Shown here in pieces: positions 9,071-17,888 of a DNA stretch of 53,211 bases. Position numbers and translations under genes: made by a program. The first letter of the stretch is position 1. Each line of letters begins with the position of its first letter. This DNA comes from Acidobacteriota bacterium (GTDB lineage Bacteria; Acidobacteriota; Thermoanaerobaculia; UBA5066). The notes under the pieces are model-generated. The model worked only from the letters and a program-made list of their open reading frames with translations. It did not search any database and had not been told where the DNA came from. The stretch is from the NCBI GenBank assembly GCA_029567505.1, contig JAKPXO010000070.1:1-53211 (forward strand). Reading direction: 5' to 3'.

Positions 9071-10255
9071 TCAGGCGCCGCGGGCGATCTGCGCGGCGTC
9101 CTCGGCGATCATCAGCTCTTCGTTCGTCGGGACGACGAGGGCCTGCGGCTTCGTGCCGGTCGTGATCCGGCCGTGCTGCGCGCGGCCGTGCTTCGCGTTC
9201 GCCGCCTCGTCGAGCGCGAGGCCGAGGAAGCCGAGGCGGCCGAGCGTCATCGCGCGGACCGTCGTGGAGTTCTCGCCGATCCCGCCCGTGAAGACGAGCG
9301 CGTCGAGGCGTCCGAGCGGGACGACGAGCGCGGCGATCGTCTTGGCGAGGACGTAGCAGAAGATGTCGAGCGCGAGCTTCGCGCGGTCGTTCCCGTTCGA
9401 GGCGGCCTCCTCGACCGTCCGCATGTCGTTCGAGAGGCCCGAGACGCCGAGGAGCCCCGACTTCTTGTTCAGGGAGTCGAGGATCTCCTTCGCGCTCTTC
9501 CCCGTCGCGTCGGCAACGTGGCCGATGATCGCCGGGTCGATCGAGCCGCAGCGGGTCCCCATCATCAGCCCCTCGAGCGGGGTCAGCCCCATCGTCGTGT
9601 CGACGCTCTTCCCGTTCCGGATCGCCGCCGCGGAGCAGCCGTTGCCGAGGTGGGCCGTCACGATCGCGTGGTCGTCCGCCGGGAGCCCCGCGAGGCGAAG
9701 CGCCTCGCGCGCCACGAAGCGGTGGCTCGTCCCGTGGAAGCCGTAGCGCCGGACGGAGTGCTTCTCGAGCCACTCGAACGGCACCGGGTAGGTGTAGGCG
9801 ACGGGCGGCATCGTCTGGTGAAAGGCCGTGTCGAAGACGCCGACCTGCAGGAGGTCCGGGAAGAGGCTCTGCGCGATCCGGATCCCGACGAGGTTCGGCG
9901 GGTTGTGCAGCGGCCCGAGCGGGATGCACTCCTCCATCTTCGCGACGACCTCGGGCGTGATCGCCATCGAGCCGGCGAACTTGGATCCGCCGTGGACGAC
10001 GCGGTGCCCGACGGCGAGGAGGCCGTCGGCGAGACCGAGCTCCTTCAGGGCGTCGACGACGCCGTGGAGCGCTTCGTCGTGGAGGGCGCCCGGGATCGGC
10101 CGCGTGCTCTTCGTGCCGTTCCGCTTCACGTCGAGCGAGGCCTCGGGCGAGCCGAGCCGCTGCGCGATGCCGGAGACGTGCTCGACGGACGTGTCGGGGT
10201 CGATGACCGCGAACTTCAAGGAGGACGATCCGCAGTTGAGGACGAGTACGTTCAT
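9071..10255 (-). CDS. ackA: Acetate kinase
   Basis: 394 residues from ATG 10255, matching the family length of about 400; an AAGAAGG-like site precedes this start. The frame is open 73 codons further upstream, but that stretch looks non-coding. Family signatures are all present: MNVLVLNCGSSSLKFAV at the N-terminus, VFDTAFHQTMPP, RRYGFHGTSHRFVA, HLGNGCSAAAI, DTTMGLTPLEGLMMGTR and FTGGIGENS near the C-terminus (nucleotide-binding ASKHA fold). It phosphorylates acetate with ATP or, in the catabolic direction, makes ATP from acetyl phosphate. It is first in the operon with pta. Confidence 0.97.
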   Translation of the reverse strand: MNVLVLNCGSSSLKFAVIDPDTSVEHVSGIAQRLGSPEASLDVKRNGTKSTRPIPGALHDEALHGVVDALKELGLADGLLAVGHRVVHGGSKFAGSMAITPEVVAKMEECIPLGPLHNPPNLVGIRIAQSLFPDLLQVGVFDTAFHQTMPPVAYTYPVPFEWLEKHSVRRYGFHGTSHRFVAREALRLAGLPADDHAIVTAHLGNGCSAAAIRNGKSVDTTMGLTPLEGLMMGTRCGSIDPAIIGHVADATGKSAKEILDSLNKKSGLLGVSGLSNDMRTVEEAASNGNDRAKLALDIFCYVLAKTIAALVVPLGRLDALVFTGGIGENSTTVRAMTLGRLGFLGLALDEAANAKHGRAQHGRITTGTKPQALVVPTNEELMIAEDAAQIARGA

Positions 10256-10564
10256 GCCCTTCTTCCCGTGCCGGCCGCGCCCGGCCGGAGGCGGGAGAAC
10301 GTCTCCCCCCCATCCCCCCGAGCGGCGCACCGGCGTTTCGTTTCGCTTCTGATGTCGGACTCCGATGCCACCTCCTGGCGCCCGCCGGAAACGGTTCCGG
10401 GGCGCCCGCGAGGCAAGCGGGGCATCATAACGCCCGAAGGGCGGCCTTTCGAGCCGGGGAGCCTCGTTCCTCACGCCGGCTCCCGTCGCGACTCGGTTCC
10501 ATTTTCGCGGCCGCCGCCGGGAACCATCCTGCCGTCGGAAGGTCTCATCGGGCGGAGGACGCCG
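10256..10564. promoter_or_regulatory. Divergent intergenic region with a bulged hairpin
   Basis: These 309 bases separate ackA (minus) from a secreted unknown (plus), so they should hold promoters for both. A strong hairpin sits at 10377-10406: outer arms 10377-10382 and 10401-10406 (GGCGCC), a 2-base bulge, inner arms 10385-10390 and 10395-10400, loop ACGG. It would lie in the ackA leader if transcription starts beyond it. I cannot identify reliable -35/-10 boxes and see no small gene. Confidence 0.4.
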
Positions 10565-11356
10565 ATGAGAACCCGTACCGCCGCCGCGCTCGCCCTCGCC
10601 TTCGCCGCTTCCTTCCCTGCCGCCGCAGCGACGCGCGCCGGCTTCGAGCTATCCGTCCTCGTGGACGGAGAGGAGCGCCCCGAGCTCCGGAAAGGGGGCT
10701 CCGTCTACGTCGAGGCGCTGAAGGGGCACCCGTACGCCCTTCGCGTCACGAACCCGCTCGGCGTCCGGGTCGGGGTCGCCCTGGCCGTCGACGGGCTCAA
10801 TACGATCGACGCCTCCCGCCGGGATGCCGCCTCCGCCGTGAAGTGGATCCTGGAACCGTACCAGTCCGTCGTCCTCGACGGTTGGCAGGTCAGCTCGTCC
10901 CATGCCCGTCGATTCGTCTTCACGGGCGAGCGCGACTCCTACGGTGCCGCGCTCGGGAAAGTGGAGGACCTCGGCGTCATCGAGGCGGTCTTCTTCCGGG
11001 AGAAGGTCCGGCCCGCCCTCCCGGTCTCGCCGACGGCCTGCGCCCCGAAAGACGCCGCGCCCCGCTCCGAGGCGTCCCGCGCCAAAGGCGAGGCCGGCGC
11101 TCCGGCCGAGAAGATGGCCGCCGCGCCGTCCCTCTCCGACGAATACGCTGCGACCGGGATGGGGGACCGGACGCGGCACGAGGTGACCCGGGTCGACCTC
11201 GACCTCGAGCGCTCCCCCGCCGCGCGCCTCCGGATCCGCTACGAGTTCCGGCCGCAGCTCGTCCGGCTCGGCCTCCTCCCGCCCGACGGGGACCGGCTCG
11301 CCCGCCGCGAGCGATCCCGCGGGTTCGACCGCTACTGTCCCGAGCCGAACCGCTGA
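10565..11356 (+). CDS. Secreted protein of unknown function
   Basis: 263 residues from ATG 10565, preceded by GGAGG at 7-8 bases. The frame is open far upstream, but the signal peptide MRTRTAAALALAFAASFPAA and the strong ribosome site fix the start. Mature residues 25-140 look like one compact domain: ELSVLVDGEERPELRKGG, HPYALRVTNPLGVRVGVALA, DGLNTIDAS, WILEPYQSVVLDGWQVS, RRFVFTGERDSY, then GVIEAVFFREK. An Ala/Pro/Lys/Arg-rich linker (about 150-190) and a short C-terminal segment containing RIRYEFRPQLVRLGLLP follow. I recognise no named family or catalytic motif. It stands alone between ackA and the sulfate locus and is followed by a strong hairpin. Confidence 0.8.
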   Translation: MRTRTAAALALAFAASFPAAAATRAGFELSVLVDGEERPELRKGGSVYVEALKGHPYALRVTNPLGVRVGVALAVDGLNTIDASRRDAASAVKWILEPYQSVVLDGWQVSSSHARRFVFTGERDSYGAALGKVEDLGVIEAVFFREKVRPALPVSPTACAPKDAAPRSEASRAKGEAGAPAEKMAAAPSLSDEYAATGMGDRTRHEVTRVDLDLERSPAARLRIRYEFRPQLVRLGLLPPDGDRLARRERSRGFDRYCPEPNR

Positions 11357-11395
11357 CCGGTCGCCCGTCGCCCGGCCTCTGCCCCTTCCTGAGCC

Positions 11396-11419
11396 GCCCC
11401 GGGGCCCCCGCCCCGGGGC
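11396..11419 (+). terminator. GC-rich hairpin after the secreted unknown
   Basis: A 9-bp perfect stem (11396-11404 with 11411-11419) and a 6-base loop, followed by a weakly T-containing GTTCCGTCTCC. It lies 40 bases after the stop codon and separates this gene from the Rrf2-sulfate operon. Confidence 0.55.
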
Positions 11420-11524
11420 GTTCCGTCTCCGTCGTTCGGCCGCCACCACGGGACGTAACGCACCCCGCCGCCCCGGGAGAAGCCGAGGAGGCTTCCGGTC
11501 CTTGACGAAGGCCCGGGACCGCAA

Positions 11525-11549
11525 ATATCCTACTAATCCTGTAGGAATA
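11525..11549 (+). promoter_or_regulatory. Palindromic operator, probably for the Rrf2 regulator
   Basis: ATATCCTAC, a 7-base spacer, then GTAGGAATA form an inverted repeat with one mismatch in 9 positions, conspicuous as an AT-rich island in GC-rich DNA. Its right arm contains the AGGA that serves as ribosome binding site for the TTG start at 11552, so a bound repressor would block both promoter and translation signals. Rrf2 proteins bind dyads of this size. Autoregulation and control of the sulfate genes are inferred. Confidence 0.6.
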
Positions 11550-11551
11550 CT

Positions 11552-12010
11552 TTGAAAGTCTCCCAGCGCGGCCTCTACGCCCTCAAGGCGCTCCTTCACC
11601 TCGCGGGACGTTGGGAGGAAGGGATCGTCGCGACGCGCGAGATCGCCGAGCGCGAGGAGATCCCGGAGAAGTTCCTCGAGTCGATCCTCGTCGTCCTCAA
11701 GAACGCCCGCGTCGTCGAGAGCCGCCGGGGACGCGAAGGGGGCCATCGCCTTCGCCGCCCGCCGGCCGAGATCGTCGTCGGCGACGTCGTCCGCCTCCTC
11801 GACGGACCGCTCGCGCCGTTCGGCGACGCCACCGAGCTCACCCGGCTCGTCGCGTCCGAGCCGCGGCACGCCGGGCTCTTCGACCTCTTCCTCGACGTGA
11901 GGAACGCCGCCGCGGCGATCCTCGACCACACGACGCTCGCCGACCTCCTCGAGCGCGACCGGAAGATCCTCGTCGCGCGCCGCAGGAGGGGCGGAGTCCC
12001 GGAGACGTGA
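11552..12010 (+). CDS. Rrf2 family transcriptional regulator
   Basis: 152 residues from a TTG start at 11552, with AGGA 5 bases before. It begins [17 protein letters not shown] and continues with [20 protein letters not shown] and [23 protein letters not shown], the Rrf2 winged-helix signature with the second helix as recognition helix and a wing of Gly/Arg residues. The three Cys that bind an Fe-S cluster in IscR/NsrR are absent, so it should sense something else; CymR-like Rrf2 proteins without clusters control sulfur metabolism. Its stop overlaps the ATG of the sulfate-binding protein gene (TGATG), which places it in the transporter operon and supports a sulfur-related role. Confidence 0.9.
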   Translation: MKVSQRGLYALKALLHLAGRWEEGIVATREIAEREEIPEKFLESILVVLKNARVVESRRGREGGHRLRRPPAEIVVGDVVRLLDGPLAPFGDATELTRLVASEPRHAGLFDLFLDVRNAAAAILDHTTLADLLERDRKILVARRRRGGVPET

Positions 12011-13047
12011 TGACCGATTCCCGACGCCCCGTCCGCTCCCTCCTCGGGTTCGCGGCCTCCGCCGCCTCGCTCCTCGCGATCCACGCTCTCGCCGGCGCCG
12101 CCGCGCGCGCCGCGGAGCCGGTCGAGATCCTGAACGTCTCCTACGACCCGACGCGGGAGCTCTACCGCGAGCTGAACGCCGCCTTCGCGAAGGACTTCCT
12201 CGCGAGGACCGGCCGCGCCGTCACCGTGAAGATGTCGCACGGCGGCTCGGGGAAGCAGGCCCGCTCCGTGATCGACGGCCTCCGGGCCGACGTCGTCACG
12301 CTCGCCCTCGCGTACGACGTCGACGCCCTCGCCGACCGCGGCCTCGTCGCGCGCGGCTGGCAGGCCCGCCTCCCCCACAACGCCTCCCCCTATACGTCGA
12401 CGATCGTCTTCCTCGTGAGGTCCGGGAACCCGAAGCGGATCCGCGACTGGAGCGACCTCGCGCGCCCGGGCGTCTCCGTCGTCTGCCCGAACCCGAAGAC
12501 GTCCGGCGCGGCCCGCTGGGGCTACCTCGCGGCATGGGGCTCCGTCCTCACGACCGGCGGGAGCGACGCGGCCGCGAAGGCCCTCGTCGGCGGGCTCTTC
12601 CGGAACGTCGCCGTCCTCGACACCGGCGCGCGCGGCTCGACGACGACGTTCGTCCAGCGGGGGCTCGGCGACGTCCTCGTCGCCTGGGAGAACGAGGCGC
12701 ACCTCGCGCTGGCCGAGACCGGGGCCGGGCGCGTCGAGATCGTCGTCCCGAAGACGTCGATCCTCGCCGAGCCCCCGGTGGCCGTCGTCGACGCCGTCGC
12801 GGACAGGAAGGGGACCCGCGCGGTCGCCGAGGCGTACCTCCGCTTCCTCTACACGCCCGAGGCGCAGGCGATCGCCGCCCGCCACCACTACCGGCCGCGC
12901 CTCGCCGAGGCCGCCGCGAAGGCCGGGCGCACCTTCCCGTCCGTCGCGACCTTCACCATCGACGCCCTCTTCGGCGGCTGGCGCGCCGCGCAGAAGCGGC
13001 ACTTCGACGACGGCGGCGTCTTCGACTCCCTCTTCACGACGAAGTGA
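12010..13047 (+). CDS. sbp: Sulfate ABC transporter periplasmic binding protein
   Basis: 345 residues. A signal peptide ([19 protein letters not shown]) ends near AARAAE. The mature start [18 protein letters not shown] is a hallmark of sulfate/thiosulfate-binding proteins, followed by [20 protein letters not shown] (ligand-binding loop), [17 protein letters not shown] and [20 protein letters not shown], all conserved in Sbp/CysP. It delivers sulfate or thiosulfate to CysTWA. It begins within the rrf2 stop codon and ends in a GTGA overlap with cysT. Sbp versus CysP cannot be decided from the sequence. Confidence 0.95.
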   Translation: MTDSRRPVRSLLGFAASAASLLAIHALAGAAARAAEPVEILNVSYDPTRELYRELNAAFAKDFLARTGRAVTVKMSHGGSGKQARSVIDGLRADVVTLALAYDVDALADRGLVARGWQARLPHNASPYTSTIVFLVRSGNPKRIRDWSDLARPGVSVVCPNPKTSGAARWGYLAAWGSVLTTGGSDAAAKALVGGLFRNVAVLDTGARGSTTTFVQRGLGDVLVAWENEAHLALAETGAGRVEIVVPKTSILAEPPVAVVDAVADRKGTRAVAEAYLRFLYTPEAQAIAARHHYRPRLAEAAAKAGRTFPSVATFTIDALFGGWRAAQKRHFDDGGVFDSLFTTK

Positions 13048-13874
13048 GCCGCCGCCGCGTCTCCCCGTCGCTCCTCCCCGGCTTCGGCCCGGCGCTCGGG
13101 GTGACGCTCCTCTTCCTCTCCCTCGTCGTCCTCGCGCCGCTCGCCGCGCTCCTGGCGACGACGCTCCGCGGAACGCCGCGCGAGTTCCTCGCCGCCGTCT
13201 CGACGCCGCGCGTCGTCGCCGCGGTCAGGCTCTCGGTCCTCGTCTCGCTCGGGGCGGCGGCCGTCTCGGCGCTCCTCGGCCTCCTCCTCGGCTGGGTCCT
13301 GGTCCGCTATCGCTTCCCGGGACGGCGCCTCCTCGACACCCTCGTCGACCTCCCGTTCGCGCTCCCGACCGCCGTCGCCGGGATCACGCTCACGACGCTC
13401 TACGCCCCGACCGGCTGGCTCGGAAGGCCTCTCGCCGCACTTGGCGTCCCGGTCGCGTTCACCCCGCTCGGCATCGGCGTCGCGCTCGTCTTCCTCGGCC
13501 TCCCCTTCACCGTGAGGACGCTCCAGCCGGTCCTCGCGAGCCTCGACCCGGAGGTCGAGGAGGCCGCGGCGAGCCTCGGCGCGACGCGTCTCGAGACCTT
13601 CCGCCGCGTCCTCCTCCCGGAGCTCCTCCCCGCGCTCCTCACCGGCTCGACGCTCGCGTTCGCGCGGGGCCTCGGCGAATACGGCTCGGTCGTCTTCATC
13701 TCCGGGAACATGCCGATGAGGACCGAGATCGCGCCGCTCCTCGTCATGACGAAGCTCGAGCAGTACGACGTGGCCGGGGCGACCGCGCTCGCGACGCTCC
13801 TCCTCGTCGCCTCGTTCCTCCTCCTCCTCGTCCTGAACCGCCTCGAGGCGTGGGCGGCGAGGGCCGTCCGGTGA
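13044..13874 (+). CDS. cysT: Sulfate ABC transporter permease CysT
   Basis: 276 residues from GTG 13044, overlapping the preceding stop by GTGA. About six hydrophobic helices. The EAA loop for contact with the ATPase is at [65 protein letters not shown]-like residues and [16 protein letters not shown] are typical of CysT/CysU. It forms the inner-membrane channel with CysW. The order Sbp-T-W-A matches the usual operon. Confidence 0.94.
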   Translation: MSRRRVSPSLLPGFGPALGVTLLFLSLVVLAPLAALLATTLRGTPREFLAAVSTPRVVAAVRLSVLVSLGAAAVSALLGLLLGWVLVRYRFPGRRLLDTLVDLPFALPTAVAGITLTTLYAPTGWLGRPLAALGVPVAFTPLGIGVALVFLGLPFTVRTLQPVLASLDPEVEEAAASLGATRLETFRRVLLPELLPALLTGSTLAFARGLGEYGSVVFISGNMPMRTEIAPLLVMTKLEQYDVAGATALATLLLVASFLLLLVLNRLEAWAARAVR

Positions 13875-14698
13875 CCGCCCCGCGGAGCCGCGAGCCGCGC
13901 GCCGTGCGGCTCCTCCTGATCGGCCTCGCCCTCGCGGCGTTCGCCCTCTTCCTCTTCGTCCCGCTCGCGGCGGTCTTCGTGGAGGCCTTCCGGGATGGCG
14001 CGCGCGCCTGGCTCGCCGCCGTCACCGAGCCCGACGCCCGCCACGCGCTGAAGCTGACGCTCCTCGTCGCGGTGATCGCCGTCCCCGTGAACGCCTTCTT
14101 CGGCCTCGCCGCGGGCTGGGCGCTCGGGAAGTTCCGCTTCCCGGGGCGCAGTTTCGTCCTCACGCTCGTCGACCTGCCGTTCGCCGTCTCGCCCGTCGTC
14201 GCTGGCCTCGTCTTCGTCCTCCTCTTCGGACGCACCGGCTTCTTCGGCCCCTGGCTCGCCGACCGCGGGCTCGAGATCGTCTTCGCCCTCCCGGGCATCG
14301 TCCTGGCGACCGTCTTCGTCACGTTCCCGTTCGTCGCGCGCGAGGTCGTCCCGCTCATGCAGTCGCAGGGGACCGACGAGGAGGAGGCGGCCCGGGTCCT
14401 CGGCGCCGGCTTCTTCACGACGTTCTTCCGCGTGACGCTCCCGAACGTGAAGTGGGCGCTCCTCTACGGCATCGTCCTCTGCACCGCCCGCGCCGTCGGC
14501 GAGTTCGGGGCAGTCTCCGTCGTCTCGGGGCACGTCCGCGGCGAGACGAACACGCTCCCGCTCCACGTCGAGACCCTCTACAACGAGTACGCCTTCCAGG
14601 GGGCGTTCGCGGCCGCCTCGCTCCTCACGTTCGTCGCCCTCGCCACGATGGTGGCGAAGGCGATCGTCTCGCGCCGCGCGAGGGAGGAGGCCCCGTGA
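13871..14698 (+). CDS. cysW: Sulfate ABC transporter permease CysW
   Basis: 275 residues. GTG 13871 overlaps the cysT stop by GTGA; a GTG 21 bases earlier (13850) is also in frame, but the overlap pattern shared by every junction of this operon favours 13871. Six hydrophobic segments, [20 protein letters not shown] and the EAA loop [20 protein letters not shown] are visible, followed by [19 protein letters not shown] and [15 protein letters not shown], characteristic of CysW. It is the partner permease of CysT. Confidence 0.94.
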   Translation: MTAPRSREPRAVRLLLIGLALAAFALFLFVPLAAVFVEAFRDGARAWLAAVTEPDARHALKLTLLVAVIAVPVNAFFGLAAGWALGKFRFPGRSFVLTLVDLPFAVSPVVAGLVFVLLFGRTGFFGPWLADRGLEIVFALPGIVLATVFVTFPFVAREVVPLMQSQGTDEEEAARVLGAGFFTTFFRVTLPNVKWALLYGIVLCTARAVGEFGAVSVVSGHVRGETNTLPLHVETLYNEYAFQGAFAAASLLTFVALATMVAKAIVSRRAREEAP

Positions 14699-15765
14699 GC
14701 ATCGAGGTTCGGTCCGTCTCGAAGTCGTTCGGGAGCTTCCTCGCGCTCGACGACGTCTCCCTCCGCGTCGGCGACGGCGAGCTCGTCGCCCTCCTCGGCC
14801 CTTCCGGCGGCGGCAAGACGAGCCTCCTCCGGATCATCGCGGGCCTCGAGGAGCCCGACCGCGGCACCGTCCTCTTCCACGGGGAGGACGCCACGCGCCG
14901 CGACGCCCGCGAGCGGCGCGTCGGCTTCGTCTTCCAGCACTACGCGCTCTTCCGCCGGATGACCGTCTTCGAGAACGTGGCGTTCGGCCTCCGCGTCAAG
15001 CCGCGCGGCGAGCGCCCTTCGGAGGCCGACGTGAAGCGGCGCGTCGGCGAGCTCCTGAAGCTCGTCCAGCTCGACTGGCTCGGCGACCGTCTCCCGTCCG
15101 AGCTCTCCGGCGGCCAGCGCCAGCGTGTCGCGCTCGCCCGCGCCCTCGCCGTCGAGCCGAAGGTCCTCCTCCTCGACGAGCCGTTCGGTTCGCTCGACGC
15201 GCGGGTCCGCCAGGAGCTGCGCCGCTGGCTCCGCCGCCTCCACGACGAGATCCGCCTCACGAGCCTCTTCGTCACCCACGACCAGGAGGAGGCGCTCGAG
15301 GTGGCCGACCGCGTCGTCCTCCTCGACCGAGGGCGCGTCGTCCAGGACGGGACACCGGCCGACCTCTTCGAGCACCCCGCGGACCCGTTCGTCCTCGACT
15401 TCCTCGGCTCCGTGAACATCTTCCACGGCCGGGTGGAGAACGGCCGGGCCCACCTCGGCCCTCTCTCCGTCGCGTACCCCGACGCCCCCCACGACGGCGC
15501 GCTCCCGGCCTCAGGCTACGCTCGTCCCTGGGAGATCGACCTCTCGCGCGACCTCGAAGGGGTGGAGGGCTTCCCCGCCACCGTCCGACACGTCGCTGCG
15601 GCCGGCGCCGTCGTCCGCCTCGAGCTCGCCCCCGACGACGGGACGATCCTCAAGGTCGAGATCTCGAGGGAGCGCTTCGCCGAGCTCGCGCCCTCCCCGG
15701 GCGACCGGCTCCGTGTCGTGCCCCGAAACGTGAGGGTTTTCCTCGGAGGGCCGGGGCAGGGATAA
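14695..15765 (+). CDS. cysA: Sulfate/thiosulfate import ATP-binding protein CysA
   Basis: 356 residues from GTG 14695, again a GTGA overlap. Walker A is GPSGGGKTS, the Q-loop region [20 protein letters not shown], the signature [16 protein letters not shown], Walker [13 protein letters not shown] and the switch [15 protein letters not shown]-terminal TOBE-like regulatory domain begins near [19 protein letters not shown]. It hydrolyses ATP to drive sulfate uptake. It is the last gene of the operon; no terminator precedes the next start, which is only 7 bases on, so read-through into the sigma-factor gene is possible. Confidence 0.96.
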   Translation: MSIEVRSVSKSFGSFLALDDVSLRVGDGELVALLGPSGGGKTSLLRIIAGLEEPDRGTVLFHGEDATRRDARERRVGFVFQHYALFRRMTVFENVAFGLRVKPRGERPSEADVKRRVGELLKLVQLDWLGDRLPSELSGGQRQRVALARALAVEPKVLLLDEPFGSLDARVRQELRRWLRRLHDEIRLTSLFVTHDQEEALEVADRVVLLDRGRVVQDGTPADLFEHPADPFVLDFLGSVNIFHGRVENGRAHLGPLSVAYPDAPHDGALPASGYARPWEIDLSRDLEGVEGFPATVRHVAAAGAVVRLELAPDDGTILKVEISRERFAELAPSPGDRLRVVPRNVRVFLGGPGQG

Positions 15766-15772
15766 TCGCCCC

Positions 15773-16333
15773 GTGCCGGGAGAGACCGCACCGCTCGACA
15801 ACGTGGCCTGGGCGGCTTCGCGATTCGCTACGCCGAAGGAGGCGGAGCGACCGGCCGGCCTGGAGCCGAGCTACTGGGACTGGGAAGACCTCTACTCCCG
15901 ACTGGGACCGGGCCTCATCGTCCTCGGCGCGCGCCGCTTCGGGCTCAGCCGGGACGACGCGGAGGAGGCGCTCCAGATGGCGGCGACGGCCATCGTCCTG
16001 GCCGCTCCGTCCGTCCGGTCCCCCGAGGCCTACCTCACCTCGGTCTTCCTACGCGAATGCCTCGGAATCCTGCGGCGACGGAGCCAGCTCGCCCGGACGG
16101 AGGTCGCTCCGCCGGTCGGGTTCGATGCGGCCGACGACTCCTGCGAGCGGATCGAGGTCGCCTGCCGGTTCCGGCAGGCGTTCTCGCTCCTCTCTCCCGT
16201 CTGTCGCTCGATGATGCGGAGCTGCCTGCTCGGCGGCAGAAGTCGCGCCGGCTCCGATTCCTCGTCCGCCGCCCGCACCGTCTACAAGCGCTACCGGAAG
16301 TGCCTGAGGACGCTCGCCCATGCCCTCGGCTGA
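15773..16333 (+). CDS. ECF-like RNA polymerase sigma factor
   Basis: 186 residues from GTG 15773; the ribosome site is weak, so the start may lie further in. Residues 35-105 resemble sigma region 2 (LYSRLGPGLIVLGARRFGLS, DDAEEALQMAATAIV, SPEAYLTSVFLRECLGILRR). Residues 135-185 resemble region 4, a helix-turn-helix (FSLLSPVCRSMMRSCLLGG, then SAARTVYKRYRKCLRTLAHA). It is divergent from textbook ECF factors and carries a Ser-rich insert where the turn is expected. It overlaps the following TPR gene by 14 bases. Such sigma/TPR pairs occur in Acidobacteriota and Myxococcota; target genes are unknown. Confidence 0.7.
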   Translation: MPGETAPLDNVAWAASRFATPKEAERPAGLEPSYWDWEDLYSRLGPGLIVLGARRFGLSRDDAEEALQMAATAIVLAAPSVRSPEAYLTSVFLRECLGILRRRSQLARTEVAPPVGFDAADDSCERIEVACRFRQAFSLLSPVCRSMMRSCLLGGRSRAGSDSSSAARTVYKRYRKCLRTLAHALG

Positions 16334-17615
16334 TCGTCATCTCGGAGAGCTGGAGCTGCTGGAGCGGGCGATGACGCCGGGACTGGCGCCCGACCCGCAC
16401 GCCGCGAGTTGCCCGACCTGCCGGGACAGGATCGAGGGGCTCGCGGCGGGCCGCGAGCACCTGGCCGATCTCGCCGCGCTCGCGACCAAAGCGGAATCGG
16501 GCCCCCGCGTTCCCGTGCCTGCGGCGCTCTCCCGCCTCTCCCGGACGCTCGCCCGGGCGGAGGAGCTCGTTCGCGCGGCGGAACGCGACGACGACGCTCT
16601 CCCGGCCTGGCTCGACGAGGCCTCCGCTCGCCCCGACTTCCCGGACGTCGCGCTGCACGCGCTCCAGATCGCCTCGAGGCTCACGTCCCGGCGACCATCG
16701 GTGGCGCTCTCGTTCGCCCGATCGATCCGCCAGCGTCTGCACGGAGACGTTGGAGGGGACCAGGCGCTTCTCGCGGCCGAGATCGGCCTCCTGGAGAGTC
16801 AGTCCTTCGTCTACGTGGGGCGGATCGACGAGGCGTGCGAGCGGGCACTCGCGGCCTCTTCGGCGATCGAGGCGGCCGACGCCCCCGCCCTGCTGCGCGC
16901 GCGTGCCAACTACTACGCCGGCTCGGCGCTCTGGGGGGCGGGTCGATCCGAGGCCGCGTTGAGCCGTCTCCTCGCGGCGCGCGAGGCGTTCGCCGCGGAC
17001 GGGCAGGACCCCTGGGTCGGCCGGGCCGAGGGAGCGATCGGACTCGTCCATTTCAGCGAGGCCCGGTTCCGCGAGGCCCTGCACGCCTTCGACGCCGCCC
17101 TCGAGCGCCTCGACCCGGACGTGGACCCCGGTCCCTGGGAGGCGATTCAGCAGAACCGCGCCGGGATCCTCATGAACCTCGGGCGTCTCTCCGAGGCGAG
17201 ATCGGCCTTCGGACAGGCCCTCGAGCTCGCGGTCCGGCACGGCCTCTCGGCGGCCGCGACGACGGTCCGGGTAAACCTGCTGAACCTCGGTCTCGAGGAG
17301 GGGACGTTCGAGGATGTCCGCGTCCGCGGGAAGAAGCTCGTCGCTTTCTGCGCCCGGGAGGGGCTCTCGGTCGACGCCTACTACGCGAGGCTCGCCCTGG
17401 CCGAGGCGCAGGCGGCCCTCGGGAATTACGGCGAGGTCCGGGCGCTGGTCGAAGCGATCCGTGGAGACGCTCCGCCCGAGGTCCGGGACGATCCGGACGC
17501 GACCGTTCTCCTGGACCGCCTCGACGCCGGGGACCACGAGATGGCCGGCCGGCTCAGACGGCTCCGCCACTACCTCTCCGGTCGAGACCGGTTCGAGGCG
17601 GCGAAACGGGCCTGA
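16320..17615 (+). CDS. TPR protein with N-terminal zinc-finger-like motif, probable sigma-factor partner
   Basis: 431 residues. The short N-terminal region contains HAASCPTCRDRIEGL, a His/Cys arrangement like the zinc finger of anti-sigma factors. From residue 120 on the protein is a helical solenoid of TPR-like repeats, for example VYVGRIDEACERALAASSAI, NYYAGSALWGAGRSEAAL and GILMNLGRLSEARSAFGQAL, spaced by about 40 residues. No transmembrane segment is visible, so it should be cytoplasmic. Its start lies inside the sigma-factor gene, which implies coupled synthesis. Holding or presenting the sigma factor is a reasonable inference, not shown by sequence. Confidence 0.78.
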   Translation: MPSADRHLGELELLERAMTPGLAPDPHAASCPTCRDRIEGLAAGREHLADLAALATKAESGPRVPVPAALSRLSRTLARAEELVRAAERDDDALPAWLDEASARPDFPDVALHALQIASRLTSRRPSVALSFARSIRQRLHGDVGGDQALLAAEIGLLESQSFVYVGRIDEACERALAASSAIEAADAPALLRARANYYAGSALWGAGRSEAALSRLLAAREAFAADGQDPWVGRAEGAIGLVHFSEARFREALHAFDAALERLDPDVDPGPWEAIQQNRAGILMNLGRLSEARSAFGQALELAVRHGLSAAATTVRVNLLNLGLEEGTFEDVRVRGKKLVAFCAREGLSVDAYYARLALAEAQAALGNYGEVRALVEAIRGDAPPEVRDDPDATVLLDRLDAGDHEMAGRLRRLRHYLSGRDRFEAAKRA

Positions 17616-17627
17616 CAGAAGCTCCGG

Positions 17628-17786
17628 TCAACCGATCGGCTGCTTCCGCACGCCGTCCCCCCCATCGCTGAGCGTCGGTTCCGTCGTCGTGGACGATGTC
17701 GTGACCGAGGAGGTCTCCGAAGTGCCGTCCGTCGACGGCGCCCCGAGGCCGGTGACGAGAAGCAGGATCAACACCAGGACATCCAT
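17628..17786 (-). CDS. Small secreted or membrane peptide, 52 residues
   Basis: ATG 17786 is preceded by GGAGG at 5 bases, among the best ribosome sites in the window. The product starts MDVLVLILLLVTGLGAPS, a hydrophobic helix or signal peptide, then a low-complexity Thr/Ser tail (TSSVTTSSTTTEP) and ends LSDGGDGVRKQPIG. The length, strong ribosome site and clear N-terminal helix argue for a real gene, although no family is recognised. It is on the opposite strand, converging on the sigma-TPR pair, and lies just downstream of a structured RNA. It could be a secreted signal, a membrane regulator or a toxin-like peptide. Confidence 0.5.
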   Translation of the reverse strand: MDVLVLILLLVTGLGAPSTDGTSETSSVTTSSTTTEPTLSDGGDGVRKQPIG

Positions 17787-17888
17787 GAATCCTCCATTCC
17801 GGCCCTTTCGACCGGCCTTTGCCCAGGGGCCGAGACCCCATTCACTACGTATGAGGGGATTCGACCCCCGTAACTGCCCCCCCTCCCC

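Noticed and set aside
13850-13870. Earlier GTG start for cysW
   Set aside because: GTG 13871 gives the GTGA overlap found at every other junction of the operon.
17850-17872. Second tRNA T-arm-like hairpin (GTCGAAT loop, minus strand)
   Set aside because: No acceptor, D or anticodon arms can be built around it; left as a curiosity near the cloverleaf RNA.
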